In this document: positions 56,657 through 64,000 of the stretch, in pieces
Position numbering within the stretch: position 1 is the first letter of the stretch
Layout of the letters: each line of letters opens with the position of its first letter
The notes under the pieces: model-generated
The model's database searches: none
What the model was told of the DNA's origin: nothing
The model's input: only the letters and a program-made list of their open reading frames with translations
NCBI GenBank assembly: GCA_000471925.1
Contig: CP006667.1
Coordinates: 1,798,001-1,862,000, forward strand
DNA: 64,000 nt
From: Ralstonia pickettii DTP0602
GTDB lineage: Bacteria > Pseudomonadota > Gammaproteobacteria > Burkholderiales > Burkholderiaceae
Direction: 5' to 3'
Program-made: the position numbers and the translations under genes

Positions 56657-57969
56657 TCAGTCCGGCCGGTCGCTGTCCAGCGCGGGTACGGGATGCCCTG
56701 ACTGCAGCGGTTCCAGCGCGGTGGTCTCGTCCAGATGGAAGAGGGCGTCGAACTGGCCGGCGATCGAGGCATCGAAGTAGTGGCTGGCGCGCTCCGTGCG
56801 CGGCAGGTAGAGCACGCCGATGGCCCGTTCCAGCATGACCTCGAAGAGCGGGTGGCTGGCCTGCGGCCCAAGCGGCAGGAAGAAGCGGTCAAGCCCGGTG
56901 CTGTGGAACAGTGCCTCCCAGCTGTCGTGCAACGCCGGCACCACGGCTTTGTGTTCAGGGTCGCCGTCCCATTCGGAGGCGGCACAGACATGGCCGGTGT
57001 AGGTGTAAAGCCGACCAGCAGCGCCTGCGCGCCGGCCTGCTGGCGCACCAGCTGCCCGAGGTTCCACTCGCCGCGCACCTGCGATTCCGTGGCGCGCGCA
57101 TCGCCGAGGTGTGAGTTGTGGGCCCAGACCACGATGCGCCCGCTGCCGCCGCGGCGCAGCCGGTAGGCGGCCAGCGAAGACAGCGTCTGCGCCATGTGCG
57201 CGTCGCGCAGGTTCCAGGTGCTGACACGGCGGCCGAACATCTCGCGATAGTAGGCTTCCGCATTGACGACCACCGTCGCGTTGCGCTCGGCAAAGTAGTG
57301 CGAATCCATGGCCGCCAGGCCGTTGCGGGAGATATAGGCGGCCTCGTCGGTGCGCAGCTGCAGCAGCTGGCGGATGGCGCCGTCGCGCGCTGGCGCACGC
57401 AGTCCGGTCGCAGCCTGGTAGCCGTAGGCAGCCGGGTCACGCACATGGTCGAGCGCGCCATAGTGCTGCCGGGCAGCCTCGGCCTGCAGCGGGTCGGCGC
57501 GCTCCAGATAGCGGAGCACGGCCTCGGCGGAGCGATACAGGCTGTAGAGGTCGAGCCCGTAGACACCGACCCGCCGTTCCGGCGGCAGGCCGGCATTGTG
57601 GCCGCGCAGCCATTCGATGAACGCCAGGAACTCCCGGTTGCGCCACATCCAGGACGGGAAGCGCTCGAAATCGCTTAGGGCCTCCTCGGCGCTGTCATCG
57701 CCCTCGCCCTGCGCGTAGCGGTTGACACGCCAGGCGTCGGGCCAGTCGCCTTCGATGGCGACGGCATCGAAGGCCTGGCCACGGACCAGCGCCTGCGTGA
57801 TCTGCGCCCTCATCCGGTAGAACTCGGCCGTGCCGTGCGTGGCTTCGCCAAGCAGGACAAAGTCTTTGCCGCGGGCCATGTCGAGCAGCGGCTCGTAGTC
57901 GGAGGCATTGCCCTGCAGGCGCTGTCCGGCCTCTCGGACTGCAAGGAAGGGAGTAAGCGGGGATGCCAT
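56657..57969 (-). pseudogene. erythromycin esterase family protein, frameshifted
   Basis: Translation from 57969 gives an erythromycin esterase-like protein ('FVLLGEATHGTAEFYRMR', 'AIEGDWPDAWRVNRYA', 'VVWAHNSHLGDARATE') to 'QALLVGFT'. There the expected continuation 'YTGHVCAASEWDGD' is found in another frame, running to 56657 and ending 'VPALDSDRPD'. One base is missing around 57003-57010. Joined, the protein is about 437 residues, the usual length. Without correction the frame runs as nonsense into the groEL gene. This is either a real mutation or a sequence error. The gene lies 18 bases after the ftsH-like gene. Confidence 0.85.
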
Positions 57970-57987
57970 GGGGTACTCCTGGGGCGG

Positions 57988-59841
57988 CTACTGCATAGCG
58001 GGTTCGTCGTGCGGCGCCGCTGCGCCATCCGCCTGCATCAGGGCGTCGAGCGCGGCCCGGTCGACCACCTCTTTCTCAAGCAGCAGCTGCGCCAGCCGGT
58101 CGAGGCGCGCGCGCTGCCCGAGCAAGGTCTGGCGGGCCCGCTCGGCGGACTGGTTCAGCGTGAGCCGGATCTCTTCGTCGATCGCCTGCGCGGTGCGCTC
58201 GCTGTACTCGCGTTCCGGCCGCGACAGGGCGGCCGCGGAGGGCAGCAGGGTGCCGCGTGCGTGCTCGTAGCACGGCAGGCCGAGCGATTCGCTCATGCCG
58301 AACTGGGTGATCATCTGCCGCGCCATGTCGGTGGCGCGTTCCAGGTCGTTCTGCGCGCCGGTGGAGACGTCGCCAAAGACGATCTGTTCAGCCGCGCGCC
58401 CGCCCAGCAGCACATCCAGCCGGTCCAGCAACTCGCTCCGGCGTAGCAGGTAGCGGTCTTCGGTCGGGGTCTGCTGCGTATAGCCGAGCGCCGCAACGCC
58501 GCGCGGAATGATGGAGATGCGCGAGACCCGGTCCGCGTGCCGGCGGCATTCGGCCACCAGCGCATGCCCGGCCTCGTGGTAGGCAATGGTCTGCTTTTCC
58601 AGCGGGATCATGATCCGGTTGCGTTTTTCCAGCCCGCCAACGATGCGGTCGAGGGCCAGGTTGAAGTCTGCGTTGTCGACCGCCGGCTTGTTGTTGCGAG
58701 CGGCCAGCAGTGCGGCCTCGTTGACCAGGTTGGCGAGGTCGGCGCCGGCAAAGCCCGGCGTGCGCGCGGCCAGTTCTCGGAGATTGACTTCCGGGGCCAG
58801 TTTGACATTACGCACGTGCACACCAAGGATCTGCTCGCGCCCTTTGAGGTCGGGGCGGTCCAGCACGATATGGCGATCAAAGCGCCCGGGCCGCAGCAGC
58901 GCGGCGTCGAGGATTTCCGGCCGGTTTGTGGCGGCCATGATGATCACGCCCTTGTTGGTGTCGAAGCCGTCCATCTGCACCAGCAGCTGGTTGAGCGTCT
59001 GCTCACGTTCGTCCTGGCCGCCGGCCACGTTTAGTGTGCGTGTCTTGCCCAGCGCGTCGAGTTCGTCGATGAAGATAATGCACGGCGCCTTCTGCTCGGC
59101 CTGAGCGAACAGGTCGCGCACGCGCGCCGCCCCCACGCCGACGAACATCTCCACGAACTCGGCACCGCTCATGCTGAAGAACGGCACCCCGGCCTCGCCG
59201 GCGACCGCCCGCGCCAGCAGGGTCTTGCCGGTGCCCGGGGCGCCCAGCAGCAGCACCCCCTTGGGGATCTTGCCGCCCAGGCGCCGGTACCGCTCGGGGT
59301 TCTTGAGGAAGTCCACCACCTCCATCAACTCGACCTTGGCCTCGTCGATGCCGGCCACGTCGGCGAAAGTGACACCGGTCTCCTGCTGCAGGTAAACCTT
59401 GGCCTTGCTCTTGCCGATTTCCATCAGCCCGTTGGCGGCGGTGCCGATGCGACGGAACAGCAGGCTCCAGATGGCCAGGAAGGCGGCCGCCGGCACGATC
59501 CAGGATAGCAGCGTGCCCAGCCACCTGGCATCGGCCTGCCCGGCATAGCGCACATGGGCCGCGTCCAGGTCGGCCAGCAGGCCGGGATCGCTGACCCGGG
59601 CCGTGGTGAAGGCGCGCTCGGGGCGGCCCCCGCGCTGCAGCACGGCCGCCTGGTCGGCCGGCAGGATGGTCTCGACCCCCGCTGTCGCCAGCATGCCGCT
59701 GATCGCCGTCTCGCCGACGGTGGCGCTGCGCACCTTGCCGGCCTTGAGCAAGGCCTTGAAGTCGCTGTAGGCCAGGGTGCTGACGGTTTCCGTGGCGACG
59801 TAGAATTGGAGCGCCAGCGTCGTCAGGGTCGCCGCGAGCAT
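57988..59841 (-). CDS. FtsH-like ATP-dependent zinc metalloprotease (possibly 5'-frameshifted)
   Basis: A 617-residue membrane AAA+ protease. A first membrane segment (~1-17), a small periplasmic part and a second helix (~110-128) precede the AAA domain with Walker A '[16 protein letters not shown]', Walker B '[11 protein letters not shown]', '[20 protein letters not shown]' and the zinc site 'HEAGHALV' near residue 405. It degrades damaged membrane and cytosolic proteins. Directly upstream, in another frame, ATG 59874 encodes '[12 protein letters not shown]', a classic FtsH N-terminus. A two-base loss near 59843 seems to have broken it, leaving ATG 59841 without a ribosome site. Confidence 0.87.
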   Translation of the reverse strand: MLAATLTTLALQFYVATETVSTLAYSDFKALLKAGKVRSATVGETAISGMLATAGVETILPADQAAVLQRGGRPERAFTTARVSDPGLLADLDAAHVRYAGQADARWLGTLLSWIVPAAAFLAIWSLLFRRIGTAANGLMEIGKSKAKVYLQQETGVTFADVAGIDEAKVELMEVVDFLKNPERYRRLGGKIPKGVLLLGAPGTGKTLLARAVAGEAGVPFFSMSGAEFVEMFVGVGAARVRDLFAQAEQKAPCIIFIDELDALGKTRTLNVAGGQDEREQTLNQLLVQMDGFDTNKGVIIMAATNRPEILDAALLRPGRFDRHIVLDRPDLKGREQILGVHVRNVKLAPEVNLRELAARTPGFAGADLANLVNEAALLAARNNKPAVDNADFNLALDRIVGGLEKRNRIMIPLEKQTIAYHEAGHALVAECRRHADRVSRISIIPRGVAALGYTQQTPTEDRYLLRRSELLDRLDVLLGGRAAEQIVFGDVSTGAQNDLERATDMARQMITQFGMSESLGLPCYEHARGTLLPSAAALSRPEREYSERTAQAIDEEIRLTLNQSAERARQTLLGQRARLDRLAQLLLEKEVVDRAALDALMQADGAAAPHDEPAMQ

Positions 59842-60103
59842 ACCAGAGCGAGAAATTCCGTTTGCGGAGTTCCATGGTCGTAGTCAGAGGGCGGCCGGCA
59901 GCCACCTGGGCGCGCGCTCCGCCCAGGCGGCACCGGTGACGGATGGCCTGGCCCGCCGGCGACAGCGGCTTGCGATGGTGGGGAAGCGCCGCGGGTGGAA
60001 CAGAGAGACGGCCGACTTGCGCAAGAAATGCTTCACTTCAGCTTCGTGGACACCGGTGTCCCATGCCATCGTTTGGATCCTTGCGCAGGTTGCGCTTCAT
60101 TCC

Positions 60104-60144
60104 ACGATAGCGGCGGGTCGGGGCTGGCCTTTGATCGGTATCAA
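60104..60144 (-). promoter_or_regulatory. FNR-like class II promoter for the ftsH-like operon
   Basis: Perfect palindrome TTGAT-CGGT-ATCAA at 60131-60144 with TATCGT 21 nt away on the minus strand (60104-60109). The gene begins about 230 bases later, so the mRNA has a long leader. Confidence 0.72.
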
Positions 60145-60237
60145 CGGCCACCGTCACAGCCCGCCCGTCGCCGGCATTGCGCGGCCTGCTACGGCGGATC
60201 ATGTAGGCGGCGTCGCCTGCAGGTGTCTGGCCATTGT

Positions 60238-60278
60238 TTGATCCAGCCCAAGTCGATAGCCGCGCAGGCGCATAGCTT
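60238..60278 (+). promoter_or_regulatory. possible FNR-like promoter for the hydrolase operon
   Basis: TTGAT-CCAG-CCCAA at 60238-60251 with TAGCTT at 60273-60278 (21-nt gap). The palindrome is weaker. The hydrolase gene starts at 60483. Confidence 0.45.
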
Positions 60279-60482
60279 TAACAGTGTGAACGCGCCCCGT
60301 CGAACCACGACCGCGGAATGCACCTGGCGCAGGACATCGGCAACCCCATCCAACATTCCTGCCGGGGAACGCTGACGATCGACTTCGGCATCGCCGAGAC
60401 CGAACTGAACGTGCACTGGCACAGGACGTGACGGTGGCGAGGCCGTTGGCAAGGACAGGAAGAGGGGGAAAGGGAAGATCTC

Positions 60483-61151
60483 ATGGAGCACATCACCATC
60501 GAACAGGTGCGGATCCATATCGGCGACATCGCGCTGCCAGGCGACCTTACCCTGCCGGAAGCGGCATCCGGCCTGGTCCTGTTCGCACATGGCAGCGGCA
60601 GTTCGCGCCACAGCGTGCGCAACCGCGGGGTCGCATCGACGCTGAATCGGGTGGGCCTGGGCACGCTGCTGTTTGACCTGCTGGCGCCGGACGAGGACGT
60701 CGGGATGTCGAAGCGATTCGACATCGCCATGCTCGGGGAGCGCCTCAAGGCTGCCACGGTCTCGGTCGCGCACCTGACGCGCGAGCGCCACCTGCGGCTC
60801 GGCTACTTCGCCGCCAGTATGGGGGCTGCCGCGGCCATCCGTGCCGCCGCTGAGCCGCCGCCGCGCATGCGGATCGACGCGGTGGTGTCGCGCGGCGGCC
60901 GCGTCGACCTGGCAGGCCACGAGGCGCTGCGCCAACTGCAGGCCCCGACGTTGATGATCGTGGGCGAAGCGGATCCGGTGGTGCTGAAGCTCAACGCGCG
61001 CGCCACCGCATGGATGCAATGCGAGAAGCGGCTGGAGGTGATTCCCGGCGCCACTCACCTGTTCGAGCAGCCAGGCGCGCTGGAACAGGTCGGCGAGCTC
61101 GCCGGCAAATGGTTCTGCCAGCATTTTGCAGCGGCTGGCGGGAACTTGTAG
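60483..61151 (+). CDS. dienelactone hydrolase-like alpha/beta hydrolase
   Basis: A 222-residue alpha/beta hydrolase. 'GLVLFAHGSGSSRHSVRNR' forms the oxyanion region, 'LGYFAASMGAAAAI' holds the nucleophile Ser (family form G-x-F-G-A-S-x-G), 'IVGEADPVVLKLN' the Asp, and 'GATHLFEQPGALEQV' the His. This small branch often accompanies PRTases in stress clusters. AAGAGGGGGAAAGGG precedes the ATG region. Substrate unknown. It heads hydrolase-DUF883-PRPP synthetase-DksA on the plus strand. Confidence 0.88.
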   Translation: MEHITIEQVRIHIGDIALPGDLTLPEAASGLVLFAHGSGSSRHSVRNRGVASTLNRVGLGTLLFDLLAPDEDVGMSKRFDIAMLGERLKAATVSVAHLTRERHLRLGYFAASMGAAAAIRAAAEPPPRMRIDAVVSRGGRVDLAGHEALRQLQAPTLMIVGEADPVVLKLNARATAWMQCEKRLEVIPGATHLFEQPGALEQVGELAGKWFCQHFAAAGGNL

Positions 61152-61214
61152 TTCGACTGGATTTCCATGGTGCCGTGTGATGCACGGCGATGACTCAGTG
61201 AAAAGGAGAATGAC

Positions 61215-61547
61215 ATGAACGATATTCGCGCCGAGCTCTTGCTGCACAAGGATGCACTAGCCCGTGATGCCAACACGCTGCTGGCGGATGTACAGGCGTT
61301 GTTGCGGGATGTCGCCGACGAAGCCGGCCTGGAGACCACCCAGGCACGCGCGCAGCTGGGCGCACGCCTGCACGCGCTCCAGGAGCGCCTGGCCGAGCAA
61401 CGCCAGGCGGCGCAGATGCGTGTCTCGCAATGGGTCGACACCACGGATCGTTACGTCCACGCACATCCCTGGGAGAGCATCGGCTCCGTCGCCGCGGTCG
61501 CGGCCGTGGCCGGCGCCCTGGTCGCACTGGCCGTCACCCGCCGCTAG
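61215..61547 (+). CDS. DUF883 family (ElaB/YqjD-like) membrane-anchored protein
   Basis: A 110-residue protein with a long amphipathic helix (residues ~5-80) rich in Ala, Glu and Gln, followed by 'HPWESIGSVAAVAAVAGALVALAVTRR', a C-terminal membrane anchor with the family's 'HPW..IG.AA..G' start. ElaB/YqjD proteins sit in the inner membrane and can bind ribosomes in stationary phase. AAAAGGAG precedes the ATG. It stands between a hydrolase and the PRPP synthetase gene. Confidence 0.88.
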   Translation: MNDIRAELLLHKDALARDANTLLADVQALLRDVADEAGLETTQARAQLGARLHALQERLAEQRQAAQMRVSQWVDTTDRYVHAHPWESIGSVAAVAAVAGALVALAVTRR

Positions 61548-61591
61548 CGCGGGCACGGCATGCTTGGATGCGAGCATGCAAGGACGCCTTC

Positions 61592-62502
61592 ATGAACCCG
61601 ATTGTATTCGCCATGCCCGGCAATGAATGGCAGGCCGCGGCCATCGCAGCCTGCCTGCCCGGCCGGCCGGGCGAGGCCGAGGTCCGGGGCTTTCCCGACG
61701 GCGAGTCCTACGTCAGGCTGCTGCAGCCTGTGGCCGGTTGCGAAGCCATGGTGGTGTGCACGCTGGACCGTCCGGATGCCAAGCTGGTGCCGCTGCTGTG
61801 GCTCGCCGCCGCTGCCAGGGAAGGCGGCGCCGTGCGGGTTGGACTGGTGGCGCCATACCTGGCGTACATGCGCCAGGACAAGGTCTTCCGGACAGGGGAG
61901 ATCGTGTCGGCACGCCATTTTGCGGCGCTGCTGGGGGCCAGCTTCGACTGGCTGGTCACGGTGGACCCGCACCTTCACCGGATCGGCAGTCTGAGCGAGA
62001 TCTTCACCAGGCCGGCGATTGCCGTGCATGCCGCCCCGGCGATTGCGTCATGGATCGGCCAGGCGGTGCGCGCGCCGTTGCTCGTCGGCCCCGACGAGGA
62101 GAGCCAGCAATGGGTCGATGACATCGCTAGCCGCTGTGGCGCGGACAGCATTGTCTTGGCCAAGCAGCGCTTCGGCGACCACGAGGTCAGCATCGACGCG
62201 AGCGGCCTGCCCAGCCCGCTGGCCATACGCCGGTACTGGTCGACGACATGGTCTCCACCGCGCGCACCATGCTGGCGTCGGCGCGCCTGCTGCTTGAACA
62301 CGGCTACCCGGCGCCGGTCTGTGTCGGCGTCCACGCGCTGTTCGCAGAGGCAGCCTACGCCGACCTGCAAGCGGTCGCGGCCGACATTGTCACGTGCGAC
62401 ACCGTTGCGCACCCATCTAACCGCATTCCCGTGGCAGAGCGCCTGGCAGTCGGCATCCGGCAGGCGCTGCAGGCGCCACCGGGTCCAGGAGATCCATCAT
62501 GA
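61592..62502 (+). pseudogene. ribose-phosphate pyrophosphokinase family gene, frameshifted
   Basis: The first ~205 codons encode a PRPP synthetase homologue ('RGFPDGESYVRL', 'LVAPYLAYMRQDKVFRTGE', 'VDPHLHRIGSL', 'LVGPDEES'). The PRPP loop 'TPVLVDDMVSTARTML' and the C-terminus lie in another frame ending at 62502, so one base is missing between about 62195 and 62222. Joined, the protein has about 303 residues, the family length. The loop differs from the canonical DDMIDTGGT, as in non-housekeeping homologues. AAGGA precedes ATG 61592. The repaired stop overlaps the DksA-like ATG (ATGA). Confidence 0.85.
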
Positions 62503-62861
62503 GCAAGCTCACAGCGCAGGAAACCATCTCGCTGGCAGAGCAGCTTGACGCGGACGAAGCGCGCATCCATGCCGCCGTTGGTTCCGCCGACACGCCGATG
62601 ACACCGTTGGCGCAGCGTGAGGCGCGGGACGAGGGCGACCTTGCCGACGAAGAAATCACGCAGCGGCAGGACGACGCGATGCTGGACCATTACCGCATGC
62701 AACTGGCCGACATCGCCGCCGCGCGGGCGCGGATGCAGCACGGCCAGTATGGCACCTGTATCGATTGCCAGCAGCCGATCCCGTTCTCGCGTCTGCAGGC
62801 ATACCCGACCGCGAAGCGCTGTACCGCATGCCAGCGCCGGCACGAGCAACTTTATGCGTGA
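62499..62861 (+). CDS. DksA/TraR family zinc-finger protein
   Basis: A 120-residue protein with a coiled-coil N-terminal part and a C4 zinc finger, 'CIDCQQPIPFSRLQAYPTAKRCTACQ' (Cys near 84, 87, 105 and 108). DksA-type proteins bind the RNA polymerase secondary channel and act with ppGpp. This short form lacks the full DksA N-terminus. It is coupled by ATGA overlap to the PRPP synthetase frame. A regulator of RNA polymerase fits a growth-arrest locus. Confidence 0.9.
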   Translation: MSKLTAQETISLAEQLDADEARIHAAVGSADTPMTPLAQREARDEGDLADEEITQRQDDAMLDHYRMQLADIAAARARMQHGQYGTCIDCQQPIPFSRLQAYPTAKRCTACQRRHEQLYA

Positions 62862-62977
62862 CAGTTGGAGGATACCGGGCAGCAGGCCGCCCCGAGGGCA
62901 ATTGAGCGCCTGGCGGGCTGCCGCCGTGGAAACGACGGTCGGCCCCCGGCAGCGGCCGGGAGGCTGGCGCTGCCCGG

Positions 62978-63220
62978 CTAGCACAGGTCGTACTCGCGCA
63001 TCATCTCGGTGGTGACTGCCTTGACCGTGGCCAGGCATGCCGGCGGGACTGCGGGGAAGGCTTCGATGGCCCAGTTGCAGCCGCCGTTGGCAGCTGCGTC
63101 GACACGCTGCGGCAACGGGATGTCGCAGTCGCGGCAGGCGTCGCCGAGGTCGGCGTTTTCCTGCAGGCGCCGCAGAATTTCATTGCGGATCTGTTCCGCA
63201 CTGCCGAGGTTCTTGATCAT
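62978..63220 (-). CDS. small conserved-looking protein of unknown function
   Basis: An 80-residue protein starting MIKNLGSAEQIRNEILRRLQEN, with 'CRDCDIPLPQRVDAAANGGCNWAIEAF' and a C-terminal Cys. Several Cys might bind metal. AGGAG stands ahead of ATG 63220. It follows the broken nitroreductase gene by 45 bases on the same strand. I do not recognise the family. Confidence 0.7.
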   Translation of the reverse strand: MIKNLGSAEQIRNEILRRLQENADLGDACRDCDIPLPQRVDAAANGGCNWAIEAFPAVPPACLATVKAVTTEMMREYDLC

Positions 63221-63265
63221 GTCGGTGTCTCCTGTTGTCTGGTGGTGGCGATCCGGCCCGGATGT

Positions 63266-63933
63266 CTAGACCGGCGCGCTGTCGTGCGGGGCCGGGCGCC
63301 CGATGGTCTGGGACAGGATCGGTTCCTCGTCCTCGTTCAGCGACATATGCTCGGCCAGTTGGCGCCGATTGAGCCAGCCGCGCACCACCGCGCCTAGCCC
63401 GGCCGAGGCGCAGTAAAGATAGGCGTTCTGGACCATGGCGCCGGCCGCAGCGGCAGCGAAGGTCTCGCGCAGCTTGGGCGGGACGTCCTGCATCCGGCCA
63501 TGGTTGGCGACGTAGACCAGGTCCAGCGGCGCCATGCCGACGAAGTCCTGGTAACCGGTCAGGCTGCGCACGTCTGCCGCGCGCTTCAGCACCAGGCAAT
63601 GGTGGATCGGGTCGTAGCGGTAGAGGCCGGCGGGCAGCGCCGCGTAGACGTCAATCACCGCCTCGCCGTGCGGCGAAGGGGCTGTGCGGCCGCCGCCCTG
63701 GGAGCGGTTGACGCCCGCCGCTGCCGCTGCAGCAGCTCGCTCAGCTGCTGCAGCGGCAGCGGCTGCTCGTCGAACTCACGGGTGCTCATGCGCTGCCACA
63801 GCGCCCCCATCAGCGGCAGGCCATTGGTGCGGTCCGGCTGTGGCAGGGCGATGACCCGCTCGCTCGTGCCGGAGGCGGGGCGTGGCAGCAGGTCCTTGAT
63901 GGGCTGGTAGGGGATGCGCTTCAGTTCGTCCAT
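63266..63933 (-). pseudogene. nitroreductase family protein, frameshifted
   Basis: From ATG 63933 the frame encodes the nitroreductase start ('PLMGALWQRMSTREFDEQPLPLQQLSELL') and then loses sense. The expected 'AAGVNRSQGGGRTAPSPHGEAVIDVYAALPAGLYRYD' run is found in another frame and continues to 63266. The break is at about 63735-63745, within a GC-rich CAGCGG repeat. Joined, it is about 222 residues and a paralogue of the intact gene at 51533. It may be a real mutation or a repeat-driven sequence error. Confidence 0.85.
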
Positions 63934-64000
63934 GGGATGCTCGCATTTGTTGCAAAGAGTGGCGCCAGCCCTCTGCGCATGGCACCGGTATGGACGAATG
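63934..64000. other. upstream region of the nitroreductase gene, cut by window end
   Basis: Only 67 bases remain before the window ends. I see no FNR-like palindrome or clear promoter in them. Confidence 0.4.

Larger units (their letters stand above)
59906..60482. other. gene-free control region
   Basis: About 580 bases between the divergent ftsH-like and hydrolase genes hold two FNR-like promoters (60104-60144 minus; 60238-60278 plus). A short frame at 60318-60431 (37 residues, MHLAQDIGNPIQHSC...) has no family or good ribosome site and is not called as a gene. Confidence 0.5.

Noticed and set aside
60318..60431. 37-codon frame in the gap before the hydrolase gene
   Set aside because: No convincing ribosome site, no family and poor composition; it lies within the leader of the hydrolase operon.

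Overview
The window is a GC-rich, gene-dense stretch from a betaproteobacterium, most likely Burkholderiaceae and probably Cupriavidus/Ralstonia-like. This rests on a class I PHA synthase, acetoacetyl-CoA reductase and phasin operon, on codon use, and on protein wording; no search was possible. Its gene content closely matches the low-oxygen-activated (lxa) persistence locus known from Burkholderia cenocepacia. It holds seven universal stress proteins (USPs), two P-type ATPases, an FNR-type regulator, a NarX/NarL-like two-component system, Hsp20, a GroEL paralogue, an FtsH paralogue, PHB enzymes, alcohol dehydrogenase, PEP synthase and NAD/PRPP salvage genes.

Layout. 1-1.2 kb: the 3' end of a PfkB sugar kinase and a DUF2188-like protein. 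1.9-8.7 kb: alcohol dehydrogenase and USP, a Ca-type P-ATPase, and a divergent metallo-hydrolase with a tandem USP. 9-11.5 kb: PAS histidine kinase, response regulator and a degenerate receiver. 11.7-13.3 kb: two members of an exported 'YVSGG' family. 13.4-18.6 kb (minus): Hsp20, CBS, two triple-BON proteins and a Pat-type acetyltransferase. 18.9-21.3 kb: FNR-type regulator and thymidine/AMP phosphorylase. 21.4-24.5 kb (minus): USP and a damaged MgtA-type ATPase. 24.9-28 kb: FMN-barrel protein, TPM protein, GYD protein and alanine dehydrogenase. 28-41.7 kb (minus): a long carbon/acyl operon of PEP synthase, acetyl-CoA synthetase-like ligase, E1 alpha, E1 beta, E2 split by an IS630 element, ACP, FadD and ACP-FAAL-PlsC. 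42-47.6 kb: four USPs, a flavodoxin and small proteins. 48-51 kb (minus): phasin, phaB, phaC. 51.5-53.5 kb: nitroreductase, phosphoribosyltransferase, BON protein. 53.5-59.9 kb (minus): FtsH, erythromycin esterase-like, GroEL, pncB. 60-64 kb: hydrolase, DUF883, PRPP synthetase, DksA/TraR-like protein, and a second nitroreductase.

The strongest non-coding signal is a recurring promoter layout: an FNR-like palindrome (TTGAT-N4-ATCAA or a near match) followed 21 nt later by a TAnnnT hexamer, as expected of class II FNR promoters centred near -41.5. I find it ahead of most operons, including one palindrome serving two divergent genes and one ~85-bp promoter cassette present twice. The encoded FNR-type protein has the cysteines and recognition helix to act at these sites, so the window reads as one oxygen-responsive regulon.

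The locus also shows decay or sequence error: an IS630 in the E2 gene, a deletion-frameshift in the MgtA-type ATPase, single frameshifts in the erythromycin esterase, PRPP synthetase and nitroreductase genes, a probable one at the FtsH start, a fossil alcohol dehydrogenase fragment and a possible lemA stub. I saw no tRNA, rRNA or CRISPR.
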